From Novipirellula herctigrandis (lineage in GTDB: Bacteria; Planctomycetota; Planctomycetia; Pirellulales; Pirellulaceae), in the NCBI GenBank assembly GCA_007859835.1, contig SJPJ01000001.1, forward strand, positions 6,889,260-6,953,259: a stretch of 64,000 nt of DNA. Direction: 5' to 3'. This document shows, piece by piece, positions 33,647-44,438 of this stretch. The notes below the pieces were generated by a model that searched no databases, was not told the DNA's origin, and saw only the letters and a program-made list of their open reading frames with translations. Every line of letters starts with the position of its first letter. Within the stretch, counting starts at the first letter, position 1. Made by a program: the position numbers and the translations under genes.

Positions 33647-34294
33647 CTACAAAACCGTCGCTTCCATGATCGTAAAGATCGAAAGCGGTGTCGCTTTGTA
33701 GCAGCGGTCAAGCCTTAGCGGCAAACCACGAATGACGTCGTGAATGTCCAAATCGGTTCGCCACCCCAAATGGCGAGTGATGTTTCCAGCGGAGTCAACC
33801 ACTTTTGCGATGACCGGATTGTCGCTTCGGAAATGGTTCACGAGCAATATTCGACCGCCCGGCCGACAAACTCGGATCATCTCGCTCATCATGGCTTTCG
33901 GATTCGATACGACACTGATTGTGTGAAAAGAACTCACCACTTCGAAACTATCGTCATCAAAAGTCAGTGATTCGGCATTCATCGGCAAGACGTTAATATG
34001 ATGCCAATGACGTTCCTCAATCAATTGCTGAGCTTCGGCGAGCATGCTTTCAGACAGGTCAACGCCGGTCAATTGGATGTCGCGAGGATAGCTGTCGAGT
34101 GAAAGCCCCGTTCCGACTCCGACTTCCAGCACTTTTCGGTCGGTCGGAATGTTGAGTGCCGCGATCGCACTGCGAATGTTTCGCTTCGCCACGGCGGGCC
34201 ACAATCCTTGGTAAACCGGTACCAAGTTGTTGTATAAGCGACTGCGGTGCGGTTGGATGGATTTCTTTGCCTTCGTCGGCGTCGCGCTACTCAT
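33647..34294 (-). CDS. Class I SAM-dependent methyltransferase, PmtA-like
   Basis: A small Rossmann-fold methyltransferase. Motif I is VLEVGVGTGLSL, followed by the acidic loop ending strand 2 (TGVDLSESML) and the post-motif segment SFHTISVVSNP and RPGGRILLVNHF. The combination of the GVGTGLSL motif and NHFRSDNP tail resembles bacterial phosphatidylethanolamine N-methyltransferases (PmtA), which make phosphatidylcholine, so that is the best guess; a ubiquinone/menaquinone methyltransferase (UbiE-like) is the alternative. The gene stands alone between dnaX (convergent, 17 bases away) and a 271-bp gap. Start ATG 34294. Confidence 0.85.
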   Translation of the reverse strand: MSSATPTKAKKSIQPHRSRLYNNLVPVYQGLWPAVAKRNIRSAIAALNIPTDRKVLEVGVGTGLSLDSYPRDIQLTGVDLSESMLAEAQQLIEERHWHHINVLPMNAESLTFDDDSFEVVSSFHTISVVSNPKAMMSEMIRVCRPGGRILLVNHFRSDNPVIAKVVDSAGNITRHLGWRTDLDIHDVIRGLPLRLDRCYKATPLSIFTIMEATVL

Positions 34295-34565
34295 GTTGGA
34301 CCTAAAACCTCTTCACTCGATCGGTCATCCGGTTCCCTTCCGCCCAAAAGACGTTAGGAAAAAGCAGGCAGGTAATAGCCAGCCCCTCTCCAAATGCGAT
34401 CGCTCGTCAAACGGAGGATACCATTGGAAGCATCGCAGCTTTCATGCCAGAGTCAACTCCAAGTGAAAAGGTAATTAAGAATTGTTAAGTCTTTATGGAA
34501 GAAGCGTTTACGGCGAATGGGAAGGGTTTCCCTGCGGTCGGAGTCGATCGATTATTACAAGCCAG

Positions 34566-35330
34566 TTACATTTCGAGGCGATTGTCAGGCATTTTGCACC
34601 GAAACGACGTTGGTGATTTTTGCATTCGCACCGGGACAATTGGAGCAGAGTCAATTTTGGCACACCACTGAATGTCGGCTTCATAGCCCAACCGAATCAG
34701 ATTTCGTCCCCCCCGGGATTCATTAAGCTTCTCTGCTAATTCCTTCGGATTCGGCAATCGGTCAGGGCCGAACCAAGATTGCCAAAGCTGTTTCGCAATT
34801 CGTGACCCATCATCAACTTGAGCCGAATATCGTTTCTCTAATTGCGTGACGGCCGCACCCGCAAAAAGTACATCTTCCATTGTGATCGATCCGTCTGTCC
34901 CAGCACAAATGAAGGCGATTCGAGCGTTGCAGGGTACTGATCGAACAATCACAGAGAGGTTCAAGAAGCTACCGATCCAGACTTCTTTTGCCGCGGAGGC
35001 CACTTCAATCGCTTGAGTGCCATTGGTGGTCGTTAAAACCAAATCTTGTCTCGTCACCACCTCCGCGCGATAATCGGCTGGCGAGTTACCTAAATCAAAC
35101 CCCTCGATGACGACGCAACCACGTTCGCCGCAAAGCAGCGGTTTTTGGGGGAGTTCGCATGCTAGTGCTCTCGCCTCATCGACCTGGCTTGTCGTGATTA
35201 CCTGGTTTGCGCCATTTGCGAGTGATGTGGTGATCACTGACGACGCTCTTAGAATATCGATCACAATGGCGATATCGGTATCCGTTGCGTTCAAATTCGG
35301 TTGTGGCAGCAGCGAAGTGGAGATATGCAT
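34566..35330 (-). CDS. comB: 2-phosphosulfolactate phosphatase (ComB family)
   Basis: Expected to dephosphorylate 2-phosphosulfolactate to sulfolactate with Mg2+, the second step of the coenzyme M route known from archaea and also found in many bacteria. Family features are IVIDILRASSVITTSLANGA near the N-terminus, LCGERGCVVIEGFDLGNSP, TTTNGTQAI, and ICAGTDGSITMEDVLFAGA. At 254 residues it matches the family. In bacteria the real substrate may differ, since coenzyme M enzymes are usually absent. It lies 6 bases after the start-proximal neighbour (CPXCG protein) and is probably in one transcript with it. Confidence 0.88.
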   Translation of the reverse strand: MHISTSLLPQPNLNATDTDIAIVIDILRASSVITTSLANGANQVITTSQVDEARALACELPQKPLLCGERGCVVIEGFDLGNSPADYRAEVVTRQDLVLTTTNGTQAIEVASAAKEVWIGSFLNLSVIVRSVPCNARIAFICAGTDGSITMEDVLFAGAAVTQLEKRYSAQVDDGSRIAKQLWQSWFGPDRLPNPKELAEKLNESRGGRNLIRLGYEADIQWCAKIDSAPIVPVRMQKSPTSFRCKMPDNRLEM

Positions 35331-35336
35331 TGGGGG

Positions 35337-35528
35337 CTAAAACCGATCCTGTTCTGGTTCGCCAAAGACTTGAACTTCGCCGTCGTTCCAATCGACATGG
35401 ATCACATTGGGGTTACAGCAGACGGGGCAATCTTCGACAAACTGTTGGTGAGTCCCTGTGGTTGGGTCGACAGGAATAACAATTTCTTCGCCACAGTTGT
35501 CACAGATATAGCTTCCTTCGCTATCCAT
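35337..35528 (-). CDS. CPXCG-motif cysteine-rich small protein
   Basis: A 63-residue protein with two zinc-knuckle pairs: CDNC (YICDNCGEEI) and CPVC (VEDCPVCCNP), followed by a strand IHVDW. This is the CPXCG family of small zinc-ribbon proteins, whose function is unknown. It is the first gene of a two-gene unit with comB, separated by only 6 bases. Upstream lies a 14-bp partial duplication (tactgcgaga ctaactcggg ttactgcgag) just outside the start. Start ATG 35528. Confidence 0.87.
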   Translation of the reverse strand: MDSEGSYICDNCGEEIVIPVDPTTGTHQQFVEDCPVCCNPNVIHVDWNDGEVQVFGEPEQDRF

Positions 35529-35700
35529 TTCGGTGCTCCGTTTTTCAGGTTACTGCGAGACTAACTCGGGTTACTGCGAGATTAAATTGAAACGGCAGAA
35601 CCGTTCTCGATGATTCCGTCATGATGTCTTATACTCCACGTTGCGACAATTGGTTTGCTACTTAGGTTTGCTTCTCATCCTCGTTTTCTTAGTCATCGCC

Positions 35701-38523
35701 ATGCCCCGAACCAATGTCGACCCGACAACGTTGCTGGCCCGGTTCGGGTTGTCCCGTTTTCGTCCTGGGCAACGAGACGTCGTCGATGCCGTGGACGACG
35801 GGCACGATGTGATGTGCGTCATGCCGACAGGTGGCGGGAAAAGTCTGTGCTATCAATTACCCAGTCTTGGCCGCGCTGGTACGACAATCGTTGTTTCCCC
35901 CTTGATCGCGTTGATGAAAGACCAAGTTGACTCGATGACGACACACGGGATCAATGCGAAGCTTCTCAACAGTAGTTTGAGTTTGTCCGAGCAAACCAGT
36001 GTCATGCAAGAAATGGCGATGGGGGTTTTGGACCTTGTCTACGTCGCACCCGAACGCCTTCGCAATTCGCGGTTTCTCGAAGCGGTTTCAACAGCCAATG
36101 TCAGTTTGTTGGCGGTGGACGAAGCCCACTGTGTCAGTGAATGGGGCCACGATTTTCGTCCCGACTATTCGCGGCTAGGCCGATTTCGCGATCGCTATCT
36201 TAGCAATGTGCAAACGATTGCTTTGACCGCGACCGCGACTCCGACGGTTCGTCAAGACATTGTTGATTTACTAAGGCTTCGTAATCCGAAGACGTTTGTG
36301 ACGGGGTTCGCGCGAACTAATTTGCGATTCTCGGTGCTCCATTCCAAAGGGGACGCGGAAAAGAATGAACAGTTGCTGAATTATTTGAAACAGCGAGACG
36401 GCGCGGGGATCATTTATGCTGCCACACGCAAACGCTGCGAAGAGATAGCCGTTTGGTTGCCAGAGAAAACTAGGCGTCCTGTCGGAGTCTATCATGCGGG
36501 ATTAGATCCATCTCAACGTCGTAAGGTTCAAGATGATTTCATGTCGGGAAAGTTGTCGGCGATTGTTGCCACCAACGCGTTTGGGATGGGGATCGACAAA
36601 GCCGATATTCGCTATGTCGTCCACTACAACATGCCCGGCAGTTTGGAAGCCTACTACCAGGAAGCGGGCCGCGCCGGTCGCGACGGAAAAGACAGCGAGT
36701 GTTTGTTGTTGTTCTCATACAGTGACCGCTATATCCAAGAATTCTTTATTGAGAATCGCTATCCGTCACGCGAAGTCGTTAAGAAAGTTTACGAATTCTT
36801 GCTGTCGCGCGATGAAGACCCGATCGAGTTGACTTTGGAGCAAGTTCGTGCGGCGATCGATGTCAAAGAGGGAAACGAAGCGATAGGAACGTCGCAAACC
36901 TTGTTGGCCAAAGCCGGGGTCCTAAAACGATTGGATAACTCGGCCAACAGTGCCGTGGTTCGCATCGACAGCACCGCTCCAACCATGTTGGATTTTTTGC
37001 CCAAAGAAGCGAAGGTCCGGCGTCGTGTGATGTTGGCGGTTGAAAAGGTGGTTGGTAATCAACGGGGCGAGGATGTCTTTGTTACCCCCAAGCGGCTTTG
37101 TGAAATGGCGGACGTCGATCGCGATCAACTCGCTCGAACGCTGCGGGATTTGCGGCGTTTAAAGGGTTTTGACTACGTGCCGCCGTTTCGAGGGCGTGCG
37201 GTCCATTTGATCGAGCATGGCATTCCGTTTGAAAGTCTCGAAATCGATTTCAATGAGTTGGCGCGTCGCCGTGAAGCCGAGCACGGTAAACTTGAAGCAG
37301 TGATTAATTTTGCTCGTGCGAACGGTTGTCGGCAAAAAGTGATTCTCGATTATTTCGGTGATCCTCAAAGCAAAAATTGTGATCGCTGCGACCGTTGTGA
37401 CCCGACTGGGGCTAAGTCAACCACCGTCGTTCATGCAAAACCGACGGGCGATCCGTTCGCGGGAGTCGACCGTGATGATTTCATTCGCGGGGTGCGGGTG
37501 GTGCTCAGTGGCGTAACACGTATGCATGGACGGTTCGGTAAAAATCTTGTCGCGCAAATGCTTTGCGGATCGAAAAGCAAAAAATTGCAGCAGTGGAAAT
37601 TGCATCGCTTGAGTACCTACGGGATGTTGTCGCTATTGAAACAAAGCGAAGTGGTCGCGGTAATGGATGCTTTGATCGCTCGCGGCTTTTTGGTTCAACA
37701 GGAAGTCGACGAGCGGCGGCCGACGATTCATATGAGCGAACCGGGTAATCGAGTGATGCACGCGCTCGATCCGCTTGAGGATGCGCTTGACCTTAAGTTC
37801 CCACTGATAAAACGGTTGGCGGCGGCTGCAAAAAATATCGAATCGGGTGATGTGAACGAGGAGGCTCGTTCGTCTGCGGATGATGCGGGGCAAGAGTCGT
37901 CACAACCCGCAACAAGCCAAGTAGGAACGGCGGAATCGCTAACTGAAAAGTCGCACGCTCACAATAAGGCGGAATTAGCAGAACGCCTCAAGCGATGGCG
38001 CCAGAAAAACGCCGCAGCATTGGGGATTCCGGCCTATCGTGTTTTGACCAATGCAACGTTGGACCGAATTGCGGATGCAGCACCGCAAACGACCTCCGAA
38101 TTGGAGTGCATTTCGGGCGTTGGGCCGGCCACGATCGAGCAATTTGGGTACGACTTGGTCGAGTTGATTTTATTGACGCTCAACCCAGACCCATCAGAGG
38201 ATGTCATCGAGGCGGATGGAGGTGACCAAATCGACTGCGAAATGGCACCTTTGGAGAAGCCTGAGGAGAAGCCTGAGGAAGAGGCTGAGGAAGAGGCCGA
38301 AAAAAAACCGGTGGCGGAAACTGAGTCGCAGGAGCAGGAAGGCGACGATGAATTGGATCAGGACGGGAGTGATCCGTATTGGACGTGGCGGCTGTTTCGC
38401 GACGGCTACACGATGAGCCAAATCGCGTTGATTCGGCGCTGTAGCGTCGGATCGTTGGCCATCGAGTTGAAAGAGGCCGCCGAGGCTGGTCATCCGGTCG
38501 ATCCAAAATGGTTCCTCCGATAG
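35701..38523 (+). CDS. recQ: ATP-dependent DNA helicase RecQ
   Basis: A 3'-5' DNA helicase acting in recombination and fork repair. Walker A is [12 protein letters not shown], the DEAH box is DEAH (140-143) and the aromatic-rich loop [12 protein letters not shown] follows. Motif VI ([12 protein letters not shown]), the RecQ zinc-binding cysteines (CDRCDRCD) and a winged helix are present. An HRDC domain (near residues 765-835, [14 protein letters not shown]) is followed by an acidic Glu-rich repeat (12-bp units near 38253-38276) and a C-terminal helix-turn-helix ([18 protein letters not shown]). ATG 35701 is chosen; the frame runs up to TTG 35641, but those 20 residues are a hydrophobic stretch not expected in a cytoplasmic helicase. 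Confidence 0.95.
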   Translation: MPRTNVDPTTLLARFGLSRFRPGQRDVVDAVDDGHDVMCVMPTGGGKSLCYQLPSLGRAGTTIVVSPLIALMKDQVDSMTTHGINAKLLNSSLSLSEQTSVMQEMAMGVLDLVYVAPERLRNSRFLEAVSTANVSLLAVDEAHCVSEWGHDFRPDYSRLGRFRDRYLSNVQTIALTATATPTVRQDIVDLLRLRNPKTFVTGFARTNLRFSVLHSKGDAEKNEQLLNYLKQRDGAGIIYAATRKRCEEIAVWLPEKTRRPVGVYHAGLDPSQRRKVQDDFMSGKLSAIVATNAFGMGIDKADIRYVVHYNMPGSLEAYYQEAGRAGRDGKDSECLLLFSYSDRYIQEFFIENRYPSREVVKKVYEFLLSRDEDPIELTLEQVRAAIDVKEGNEAIGTSQTLLAKAGVLKRLDNSANSAVVRIDSTAPTMLDFLPKEAKVRRRVMLAVEKVVGNQRGEDVFVTPKRLCEMADVDRDQLARTLRDLRRLKGFDYVPPFRGRAVHLIEHGIPFESLEIDFNELARRREAEHGKLEAVINFARANGCRQKVILDYFGDPQSKNCDRCDRCDPTGAKSTTVVHAKPTGDPFAGVDRDDFIRGVRVVLSGVTRMHGRFGKNLVAQMLCGSKSKKLQQWKLHRLSTYGMLSLLKQSEVVAVMDALIARGFLVQQEVDERRPTIHMSEPGNRVMHALDPLEDALDLKFPLIKRLAAAAKNIESGDVNEEARSSADDAGQESSQPATSQVGTAESLTEKSHAHNKAELAERLKRWRQKNAAALGIPAYRVLTNATLDRIADAAPQTTSELECISGVGPATIEQFGYDLVELILLTLNPDPSEDVIEADGGDQIDCEMAPLEKPEEKPEEEAEEEAEKKPVAETESQEQEGDDELDQDGSDPYWTWRLFRDGYTMSQIALIRRCSVGSLAIELKEAAEAGHPVDPKWFLR

Positions 38524-38913
38524 CATCCACGCTCGCTAAACCGCGTGGGGGGGCTGTAGACTTCACGGTTGTGAGCCAGAAGCTTCGGTGTTTTTTTTCG
38601 CTTTTCATTGAGCGTTGAGGCCGGGAAACCGATCAAAAGTGCTGTCAAATTGGCCGGTTAGGCATTCTGCGATCGATTCGATACAATCGCTTCGAGGCGA
38701 AAGCGAAAGACGCTACCAGTGATTTCCCGCTTGATGATCCGCTAGACTGTCTTTGGAATGGACGTAAACGCCGTATCTGAAACAAGTTGCAACATAAGTA
38801 CAACGGTGGCATAAGAGATGCACACCGCTTCATTTAACCTCATTGGCTGACAATTTGTCTCCAAACTTAGGTCAACAATCAAGCCAATCGCTTGAGGCTT
38901 CAAAAGGAAACTA
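38524..38913. other. Intergenic region upstream of ftsH
   Basis: This 390-bp gap holds a weak hairpin CCACGC...GCGTGG just after recQ and a T8 run (38591-38598) that lacks a clear stem. TTGCAA (38787-38792) and CATAAG (38810-38815) with a 17-base spacer are the best promoter-like pair for ftsH. AAGGA (38904-38908) is a ribosome binding site 5 bases before ATG 38914. Confidence 0.35.
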
Positions 38914-40986
38914 ATGGATAATCGGTCCGACGAGAAAAATTCAGGAAAAGACGATTCCGCTCAGAACAAGCGTGGGAACAATTCGTTCATGATTGCGGTG
39001 GTGGTCGCTGCGCTGATCGCGATGTTATTTATGAATCGAGGGGCGGACAAGACGGAAGTCCCAAGCAGTTTCTTTTACAAGCAGCTCGCAAACAACAATA
39101 TTGAAGCGGTTGAGATCGCAGAGCGTCGCATTTATGGAACGTTCAAGGTCGAACCGATTGCACCGGAAGTGATCGAAAACGGCGTTGCAAAACAGCCCAC
39201 CGATGATGCGGGCAAACCGCTGAAGTTGCCCAAGGAATTCATGGTGATTCGAGCCGCTGATCCTGGGGCAACCTCGGAGCTTGAGCTGCAATTGCGTAGT
39301 GCGGATGTTCCCTATTCGATCGCACCGCTCGACAACACGCAGCAAATTCTCAGCATGATCGCTTTTATCGGTTTGCCGCTGGCGATTCTGTTTTTCCTTT
39401 TCATGATGCTCCGGCGCACCCGCAGTGACATGATGGGGGGCGGGTTTTTGTCTGGGTTTAGCAAGAGTCCTGCGAAGCGATTTGAAGCGAACGAGAAAAT
39501 GATCACGTTCAATGACGTCGCGGGTCTGGAAGGGGTGAAAGCGGATCTACAGGAAATTGTGGATTATTTGAAGACACCGGAAAAGTTCCAGCGTCTCGGA
39601 GGCTTCGTCCCCAAGGGCGTCTTGCTGAACGGGCCTCCGGGAACCGGCAAAACACTGCTTGCTAGAGCGGTTGCCGGTGAAGCGGGCGTGCCGTTCTTTT
39701 CCGTCAACGGTAGCGAATTTATTCAAATGTTCGTCGGCGTCGGTGCCAGCCGCGTGCGTGATTTGTTCCGCACGGCGAAAGAGAATAGCCCATCGATTAT
39801 CTTCATCGACGAAATTGACGCAGTTGGTCGCCAACGAGGCGCGGGGCTCGGTGGCGGTAACGACGAACGCGAGCAAACGCTCAACCAAATTCTCGGTGAA
39901 ATGGACGGGTTTAGTTCCAACCAAGCGGTAATCGTCGTCGCTGCGACCAACCGTCCGGACGTGCTTGATCCAGCATTGCTGCGACCCGGACGTTTTGACC
40001 GGCATATCACCGTCGGTCGCCCGACGATGAAGGGCCGCGAAGAGATTTTCAAAGTCCATGTCCGCGATGTACCACTCAGCGAAAACGTCGACCTCAAACG
40101 ATTGGCGGCCGGAACCGTTGGTTTGACCGGTGCAGATATTCGTAACATGGTCAACGAGGCGGCGCTATGGGCTGCTCGGCAAGACAAGAAAATGGTCGAA
40201 ATGGACGACTTCGAATACGCTCGCGACAAGATCCTAATGGGAGCCAAACGCGAAGAAATTCTACAGGACAGCGAGAAAGAAAAGACGGCCTATCACGAAG
40301 CGGGCCACACCCTGACCGCTTGGCATCTCGACGGAGCACACGTGGTTCACAAAGTCACGATTATCCCTCGTGGCCGAGCTTTAGGGGCGACGCAGTACGT
40401 TCCGAGCGAAGATCGTTTGAGTATCAGCAAGCGTGAACTTGATCATCAATTGATCGTCTTGTTGGGTGGTCGAGCGGCCGAGAAAATCATCTACAACGAA
40501 ACCTGCGTCGGCGCGGAAAACGACCTCGAACGTGCGACCGGTATCGCGCGTCGAATGGTGACCCATTGGGGGATGAGTCCCAAGATCGGTCCCGTCAGTT
40601 ACAAGACGAGCGACGAAGATCCGTTCCTCGGACGTGAGATTCATCAATCGCGTAACTTTAGCGAGCACACGCAAGAGTTGATCGACGAGGAAGTCGCACG
40701 ACTACTCCTGGAAGCGGATCAGAAAGCAGAGCAGTTGCTTCGTGAACATCGCGCCGAACTGGAATCGATCACTCGTGCGTTGCTTGAACACGAAGAGCTT
40801 GGGGAAGCCGATTTAACCGAGTTAATTGGGCCTTCGATCCAATCCAAACAACGCAAACAAGGCGACCCGATGGCACTTGGACAATCGCTTTCACCCGAAA
40901 GTGCGAGTGCGCATAGTCCAGGTTCCGCTGTCAGTGGTCCATCGGCTTCGTCTAAAGATGCGTCCGCTGATTCGGAATCGCGGTAA
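38914..40986 (+). CDS. ftsH: ATP-dependent zinc metalloprotease FtsH
   Basis: Membrane-bound AAA+ protease that removes misfolded membrane proteins and short-lived regulators. Two helices flank a periplasmic loop (about residues 25-43 and 146-166); Walker A is GPPGTGKT (240-247), the SRH is present, and the protease site is HEAGH (461-465). A Ser/Ala-rich tail ends the protein. The periplasmic domain is somewhat larger than in E. coli. At 690 residues it is of normal size. It is followed after 6 bases by rsgA, so both probably share a transcript. A good ribosome binding site supports ATG 38914. Confidence 0.97.
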   Translation: MDNRSDEKNSGKDDSAQNKRGNNSFMIAVVVAALIAMLFMNRGADKTEVPSSFFYKQLANNNIEAVEIAERRIYGTFKVEPIAPEVIENGVAKQPTDDAGKPLKLPKEFMVIRAADPGATSELELQLRSADVPYSIAPLDNTQQILSMIAFIGLPLAILFFLFMMLRRTRSDMMGGGFLSGFSKSPAKRFEANEKMITFNDVAGLEGVKADLQEIVDYLKTPEKFQRLGGFVPKGVLLNGPPGTGKTLLARAVAGEAGVPFFSVNGSEFIQMFVGVGASRVRDLFRTAKENSPSIIFIDEIDAVGRQRGAGLGGGNDEREQTLNQILGEMDGFSSNQAVIVVAATNRPDVLDPALLRPGRFDRHITVGRPTMKGREEIFKVHVRDVPLSENVDLKRLAAGTVGLTGADIRNMVNEAALWAARQDKKMVEMDDFEYARDKILMGAKREEILQDSEKEKTAYHEAGHTLTAWHLDGAHVVHKVTIIPRGRALGATQYVPSEDRLSISKRELDHQLIVLLGGRAAEKIIYNETCVGAENDLERATGIARRMVTHWGMSPKIGPVSYKTSDEDPFLGREIHQSRNFSEHTQELIDEEVARLLLEADQKAEQLLREHRAELESITRALLEHEELGEADLTELIGPSIQSKQRKQGDPMALGQSLSPESASAHSPGSAVSGPSASSKDASADSESR

Positions 40987-40992
40987 GCGATT

Positions 40993-42141
40993 ATGGCGAA
41001 AAAAAAACGGTCGAAGCAACGAGCGGATTTTCGCAAGAAGTACCAGGGACGCGTTCGCAAGGGCGATATGACGCGATCGTTCCAGATCGGTGATCAGGAA
41101 AAATTGGCTGACATCGTTAACGCCGAACGAGTTAGTGGCAAAGGCGAATTGACTCGCAAGCGGACCGTCACTAGCCAGACTCTCGAAGAGAGCGGATCGG
41201 AAATGAGTGCGGCCACCGATGAGTCGCTGTTGCCAGGACGCGTGGTCAGCGTTCATGGTTTGAAGAGCAAAGTACTCGGTGAAAACGGTCAATTCTATGA
41301 ATGCGCCGTTCGCCAAGTTCTCAAGTCGCTGAACATCGAACAGCGAAATGTCATCGTTGCCGGAGATCGTGTTCGGTTTCGTGCCGAGTCGCCGGTCGAT
41401 GGTATGATCGAGAGTATCGAACCGCGTGGTGGTGTGATTAGCCGAACCAGTCGCGGACGCCAACATGTGATTGCCGCCAACGTGGATTACTTGTTGATTA
41501 TCACGAGCGCCGCGCAGCCAGGACTAAAGCCCGCACTGATCGATCGTTTTTTGCTGACCGCCGAACACTGTGGTGTTGAGCCCGTGGTGGTGATCAACAA
41601 AGTGGACCTTATCGACCCCGTGCCGCTACAAAGCATGATCGGGGTGTTTGCATCACTTGGCTACCGAGTGCTGATGACGAGCGCCGAAACGGGCGTGAAC
41701 ATCAAATACCTTCATGCGTTGCTTACTGAAAAACAGACCGCATTGGCCGGACAAAGTGGTGTCGGGAAAAGCAGTCTGCTTAACGCGATTGAGCCGGGGC
41801 TTGGCTTAGCGGTATCGAATGTGAGCTTGGATAACGAGAAAGGGCGGCATACGACGACGGCGACGACGCTGATTCCGTTGGCCGTTGGCGGAGCGGTGTT
41901 TGACACGCCTGGAATCCGGCAATTTCAACTTTGGGATATTGCCTCGAATGAGGTTTCCGGTTTGATGCCTGATTTGCGTCCCTACGTCAGCGCGTGTCGC
42001 TATCCCGATTGTTTGCATTTGAACGAGGACGCCTGTGCGGTCAAGAACGCGGTGGCCGATTCTCGGATTGATGCTCGGCGCTACGATTCGTATTGTCACA
42101 TCGTCGAGGAATTGCTGATCGAAGAAGGTTCCAATCGTTAA
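40993..42141 (+). CDS. rsgA: Ribosome small-subunit-dependent GTPase RsgA
   Basis: A circularly permuted GTPase that assists the last steps of 30S subunit maturation. An N-terminal OB-fold region (about residues 75-145) is followed by the permuted G motifs: NKVDL (G4) ahead of the P-loop GQSGVGKS (253-260), and DTPGIRQF (G3). The C-terminal zinc motif reads [18 protein letters not shown] basic N-terminal extension ([18 protein letters not shown]) of about 60 residues precedes the OB fold, which is longer than in E. coli and may contact rRNA. Six bases separate it from ftsH. Confidence 0.96.
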   Translation: MAKKKRSKQRADFRKKYQGRVRKGDMTRSFQIGDQEKLADIVNAERVSGKGELTRKRTVTSQTLEESGSEMSAATDESLLPGRVVSVHGLKSKVLGENGQFYECAVRQVLKSLNIEQRNVIVAGDRVRFRAESPVDGMIESIEPRGGVISRTSRGRQHVIAANVDYLLIITSAAQPGLKPALIDRFLLTAEHCGVEPVVVINKVDLIDPVPLQSMIGVFASLGYRVLMTSAETGVNIKYLHALLTEKQTALAGQSGVGKSSLLNAIEPGLGLAVSNVSLDNEKGRHTTTATTLIPLAVGGAVFDTPGIRQFQLWDIASNEVSGLMPDLRPYVSACRYPDCLHLNEDACAVKNAVADSRIDARRYDSYCHIVEELLIEEGSNR

Positions 42142-42549
42142 TGAAGGCAGCGGCGTCTTTGACGACGTAGGAGCATGGTGGCACCGTATCTCTTGCGCGT
42201 ATCAGCGTTATTTTGCATTGCCTGGAGCACGCCGAGATTTGGTGAGCCATCGCGGTTTTGATCCGGGTGCCGCTTTCCCTTCACGCTGTGTTTTCGCTGT
42301 GTTTTCGCTGTGTTTTCGCTGTGTTTTCGCTGTGTTTTCGCGGTGTGGACAGTGGCGTGCTCCATGACCCGTTAGGTGACAGTGAAGCGAGGTGAGGTCG
42401 TGCATTTGGCGAGCGACTCGGTGCCGAATTGCCTTCGGTGCGGATTCGTCACAGCGAGCCCTCTAATGGATCCGATGACTCACATGGCCTTTGTTTAAGC
42501 GTTAGCCCCGAGCCCGACAAAGCATTTGGTTCTTCTTTTTTCTTTATCG
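42142..42549. other. Intergenic region with an 11-bp repeat
   Basis: This 408-bp gap lies between the convergent rsgA and ispF genes. It contains an 11-bp tandem repeat (see next entry). Open frames on the minus strand follow the repeat and do not look like real genes. No terminator-like stem with T-run is evident. Confidence 0.6.
42285..42339. repeat. 11-bp intergenic tandem repeat, 5 perfect units
   Basis: Five identical units of gctgtgttttc. The period is not a multiple of three, in contrast to the repeats inside genes. Confidence 0.95.
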
Positions 42550-43044
42550 CTAAATCGCGTGAACCAACACAACGACGTGGCTGGCGATGGCTGCTTCGTT
42601 TCCGATCGCTCCGATGCCTTCACCTGTCTTGGCTTTGACACTGACTCGATCAATGGTGATGTCAAGCAATTCGGCGATCGCATGTCGCATGGCGTCGATG
42701 TGAGGTGCCATCTTGGGACGTTCCGCCAAGATGACGCAGTCGATGTTGACGATATCCATCGAATGGTGGCGAACGCGTCGAAGTGCCTCGTGAACGAAAT
42801 CGCAACTGTCGCGATCACGGTTTTCATCGGAATGATTTGGGAACAATCGGCCAATGTCTGCTTCGCAAACGGTCCCCAGCAACGCATCGGTGATGGCATG
42901 CAGCACGACATCAGCATCGCTATGGCCGATTGCATGGACTTCCGCAGGAACGTCGACCCCGCCGATGCGCAGCGGGCCTCCGTTACCAAGACGGTGTGAA
43001 TCGTAACCAAGGCCAATGCGAAAAGGGGGAACGGAGGGAGTCAT
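42550..43044 (-). CDS. ispF: 2-C-methyl-D-erythritol 2,4-cyclodiphosphate synthase
   Basis: Fifth enzyme of the MEP isoprenoid pathway; it cyclises CDP-methylerythritol 2-phosphate with release of CMP. The metal-binding residues are Asp15 and His17 (GYDSHRL) and His49 (LHAITDALLG). The C-terminal KAKTGEGIGAIGNEAAIA is the typical nucleotide-binding end. At 164 residues it is full length. No other MEP gene lies nearby. It is divergent from the ABC ATPase gene at 43249, with about 200 bases between. Confidence 0.96.
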   Translation of the reverse strand: MTPSVPPFRIGLGYDSHRLGNGGPLRIGGVDVPAEVHAIGHSDADVVLHAITDALLGTVCEADIGRLFPNHSDENRDRDSCDFVHEALRRVRHHSMDIVNIDCVILAERPKMAPHIDAMRHAIAELLDITIDRVSVKAKTGEGIGAIGNEAAIASHVVVLVHAI

Positions 43045-43248
43045 TCGATGCTCTGAAAAAGGGTCGATGTTCAGCAGTAAGAGGGAGGCAATTCACCATG
43101 GGGGCTTGACGATCGGTGCTAAAATAACCGACACCATCGCGATTGTGCCCTGACCAATATTCCAATAAGCGGGATACCGATTCGATCGGGAGACCCATTC
43201 ACGCTGGACACCCCAGCTCAGGTCCATTCAGCCCAAGTAAACGGTTCT

Positions 43249-44277
43249 ATGTCGATTATCGAAGTCCGCAACCTAACCAAGTCTTATCGCGTTTACAAGA
43301 AACGCGAGGGATTGGCGGACAGCATCCGCGGATTGTTCCATCGCGAATACAGCGAAGTCGAGGCGGTGCGAGGGATCGACTTGAACGTCGAACAGGGTGA
43401 GTTCGTTGCATTTCTGGGCCCCAATGGGGCTGGTAAAACAACCACACTGAAATTGCTAAGCGGCGTCATCAACCCGACCAGCGGCACTGCGGAGGTGATG
43501 GGATTCGTGCCTTGGCAGCGAAAAAACGAGTATCGTCGCCGTTTTGCGTTAGTGATGGGCCAAAAAAATCAGCTCTGGTGGGATTTGCCTGCCCAGGAGT
43601 CCTACCGGCTGCATCAACAAATTTACGGACTCGATCGGGAACAGGCCCAAGCGACCCTAAACGAATTGTCGGATTTGCTTGACGTTACGCGCTTGCTTAG
43701 CCAACCGGTCCGTGAGCTATCGCTCGGTGAACGGATGAAGATGGAATTGATCGCCGCGATGCTGCACAGCCCCGAAGTGTTGTTTTTGGATGAGCCAACG
43801 ATCGGGCTGGACGTGATCGCTCAACACAACATCCAGAAGTTCTTACGGTATTACCAAGAAAAACGCAAAATCACGATCCTGCTGACCAGCCACTACATGA
43901 AAGATGTCGCTGCTTTGTGCAAGCGTGTCGTGATTGTCGCCGGGGGCCGTATTGAATACGACGGCTCCTTGGCGGGAATTATCGACAAATTTTCAGGCTC
44001 GAAGATCATTACGCTTCAATTTGCCGATGGTCATCGCCCTTCGTTGGCGGCATTTGGCGAAGTGCTCGACGAGAATTGGCCCAAAGTCCGGGTGCGTGTC
44101 AGCCGGGCGGACGTGCCGCGTGTGTTGGCCGAAACGCTTCGCGATAATCCGATTGAGGACGTTTCGGTCGAAGATCCGCCTCTCGAGGACGTCATTGCCG
44201 ATTTGTTTCGCGAATCAAGCGAGCGGAGTGAAGGCGAGCGAAGCAAATCGGAAGCCTCTTCCACAGCCCGGTATTAG
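43249..44277 (+). CDS. ABC transporter ATP-binding protein (ABC-2 exporter type)
   Basis: ATPase of an ABC-2 exporter (DrrA/viologen-exporter group). It begins with [20 protein letters not shown] and has Walker [10 protein letters not shown], signature LSLGERMK and Walker [12 protein letters not shown], then a conserved [19 protein letters not shown]-terminal subdomain (about 230-320) precedes a charged tail. Relatives are normally followed by two membrane subunits; here purA follows, so the permeases must be encoded elsewhere or are missing. Start ATG 43249, with no clear ribosome binding site. Confidence 0.9.
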   Translation: MSIIEVRNLTKSYRVYKKREGLADSIRGLFHREYSEVEAVRGIDLNVEQGEFVAFLGPNGAGKTTTLKLLSGVINPTSGTAEVMGFVPWQRKNEYRRRFALVMGQKNQLWWDLPAQESYRLHQQIYGLDREQAQATLNELSDLLDVTRLLSQPVRELSLGERMKMELIAAMLHSPEVLFLDEPTIGLDVIAQHNIQKFLRYYQEKRKITILLTSHYMKDVAALCKRVVIVAGGRIEYDGSLAGIIDKFSGSKIITLQFADGHRPSLAAFGEVLDENWPKVRVRVSRADVPRVLAETLRDNPIEDVSVEDPPLEDVIADLFRESSERSEGERSKSEASSTARY

Positions 44278-44438
44278 TTCGACTGGCCGTCCAAGGCCCC
44301 AAATGCGGAAATTTGCGGCTTCGATTGCCCACATCCCCTCCCAAAATCCAATCCCGTCAGGCTCTTGCCAGTATCGGCACAGCAGCTTACGCTTTTCCGT
44401 TTGCGCCTTCGGGGCGAATCCCCGAGAAAAATCATTTT

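Noticed and set aside
33629-33647. Shared terminator between dnaX and the methyltransferase gene
   Set aside because: Only 17 bases separate the stops and no hairpin is visible.
35641-35700. Signal-peptide-like N-terminus on RecQ
   Set aside because: A TTG-initiated hydrophobic extension is not expected for a cytoplasmic helicase; ATG 35701 begins the normal RecQ start.
38524-38600. Intrinsic terminator after recQ
   Set aside because: A T8 run exists, but no adequate stem lies next to it.
42138-42405. Minus-strand open frames with KTQRKHS repeats
   Set aside because: They arise from the 11-bp tandem repeat read in shifting frames; no homology pattern.
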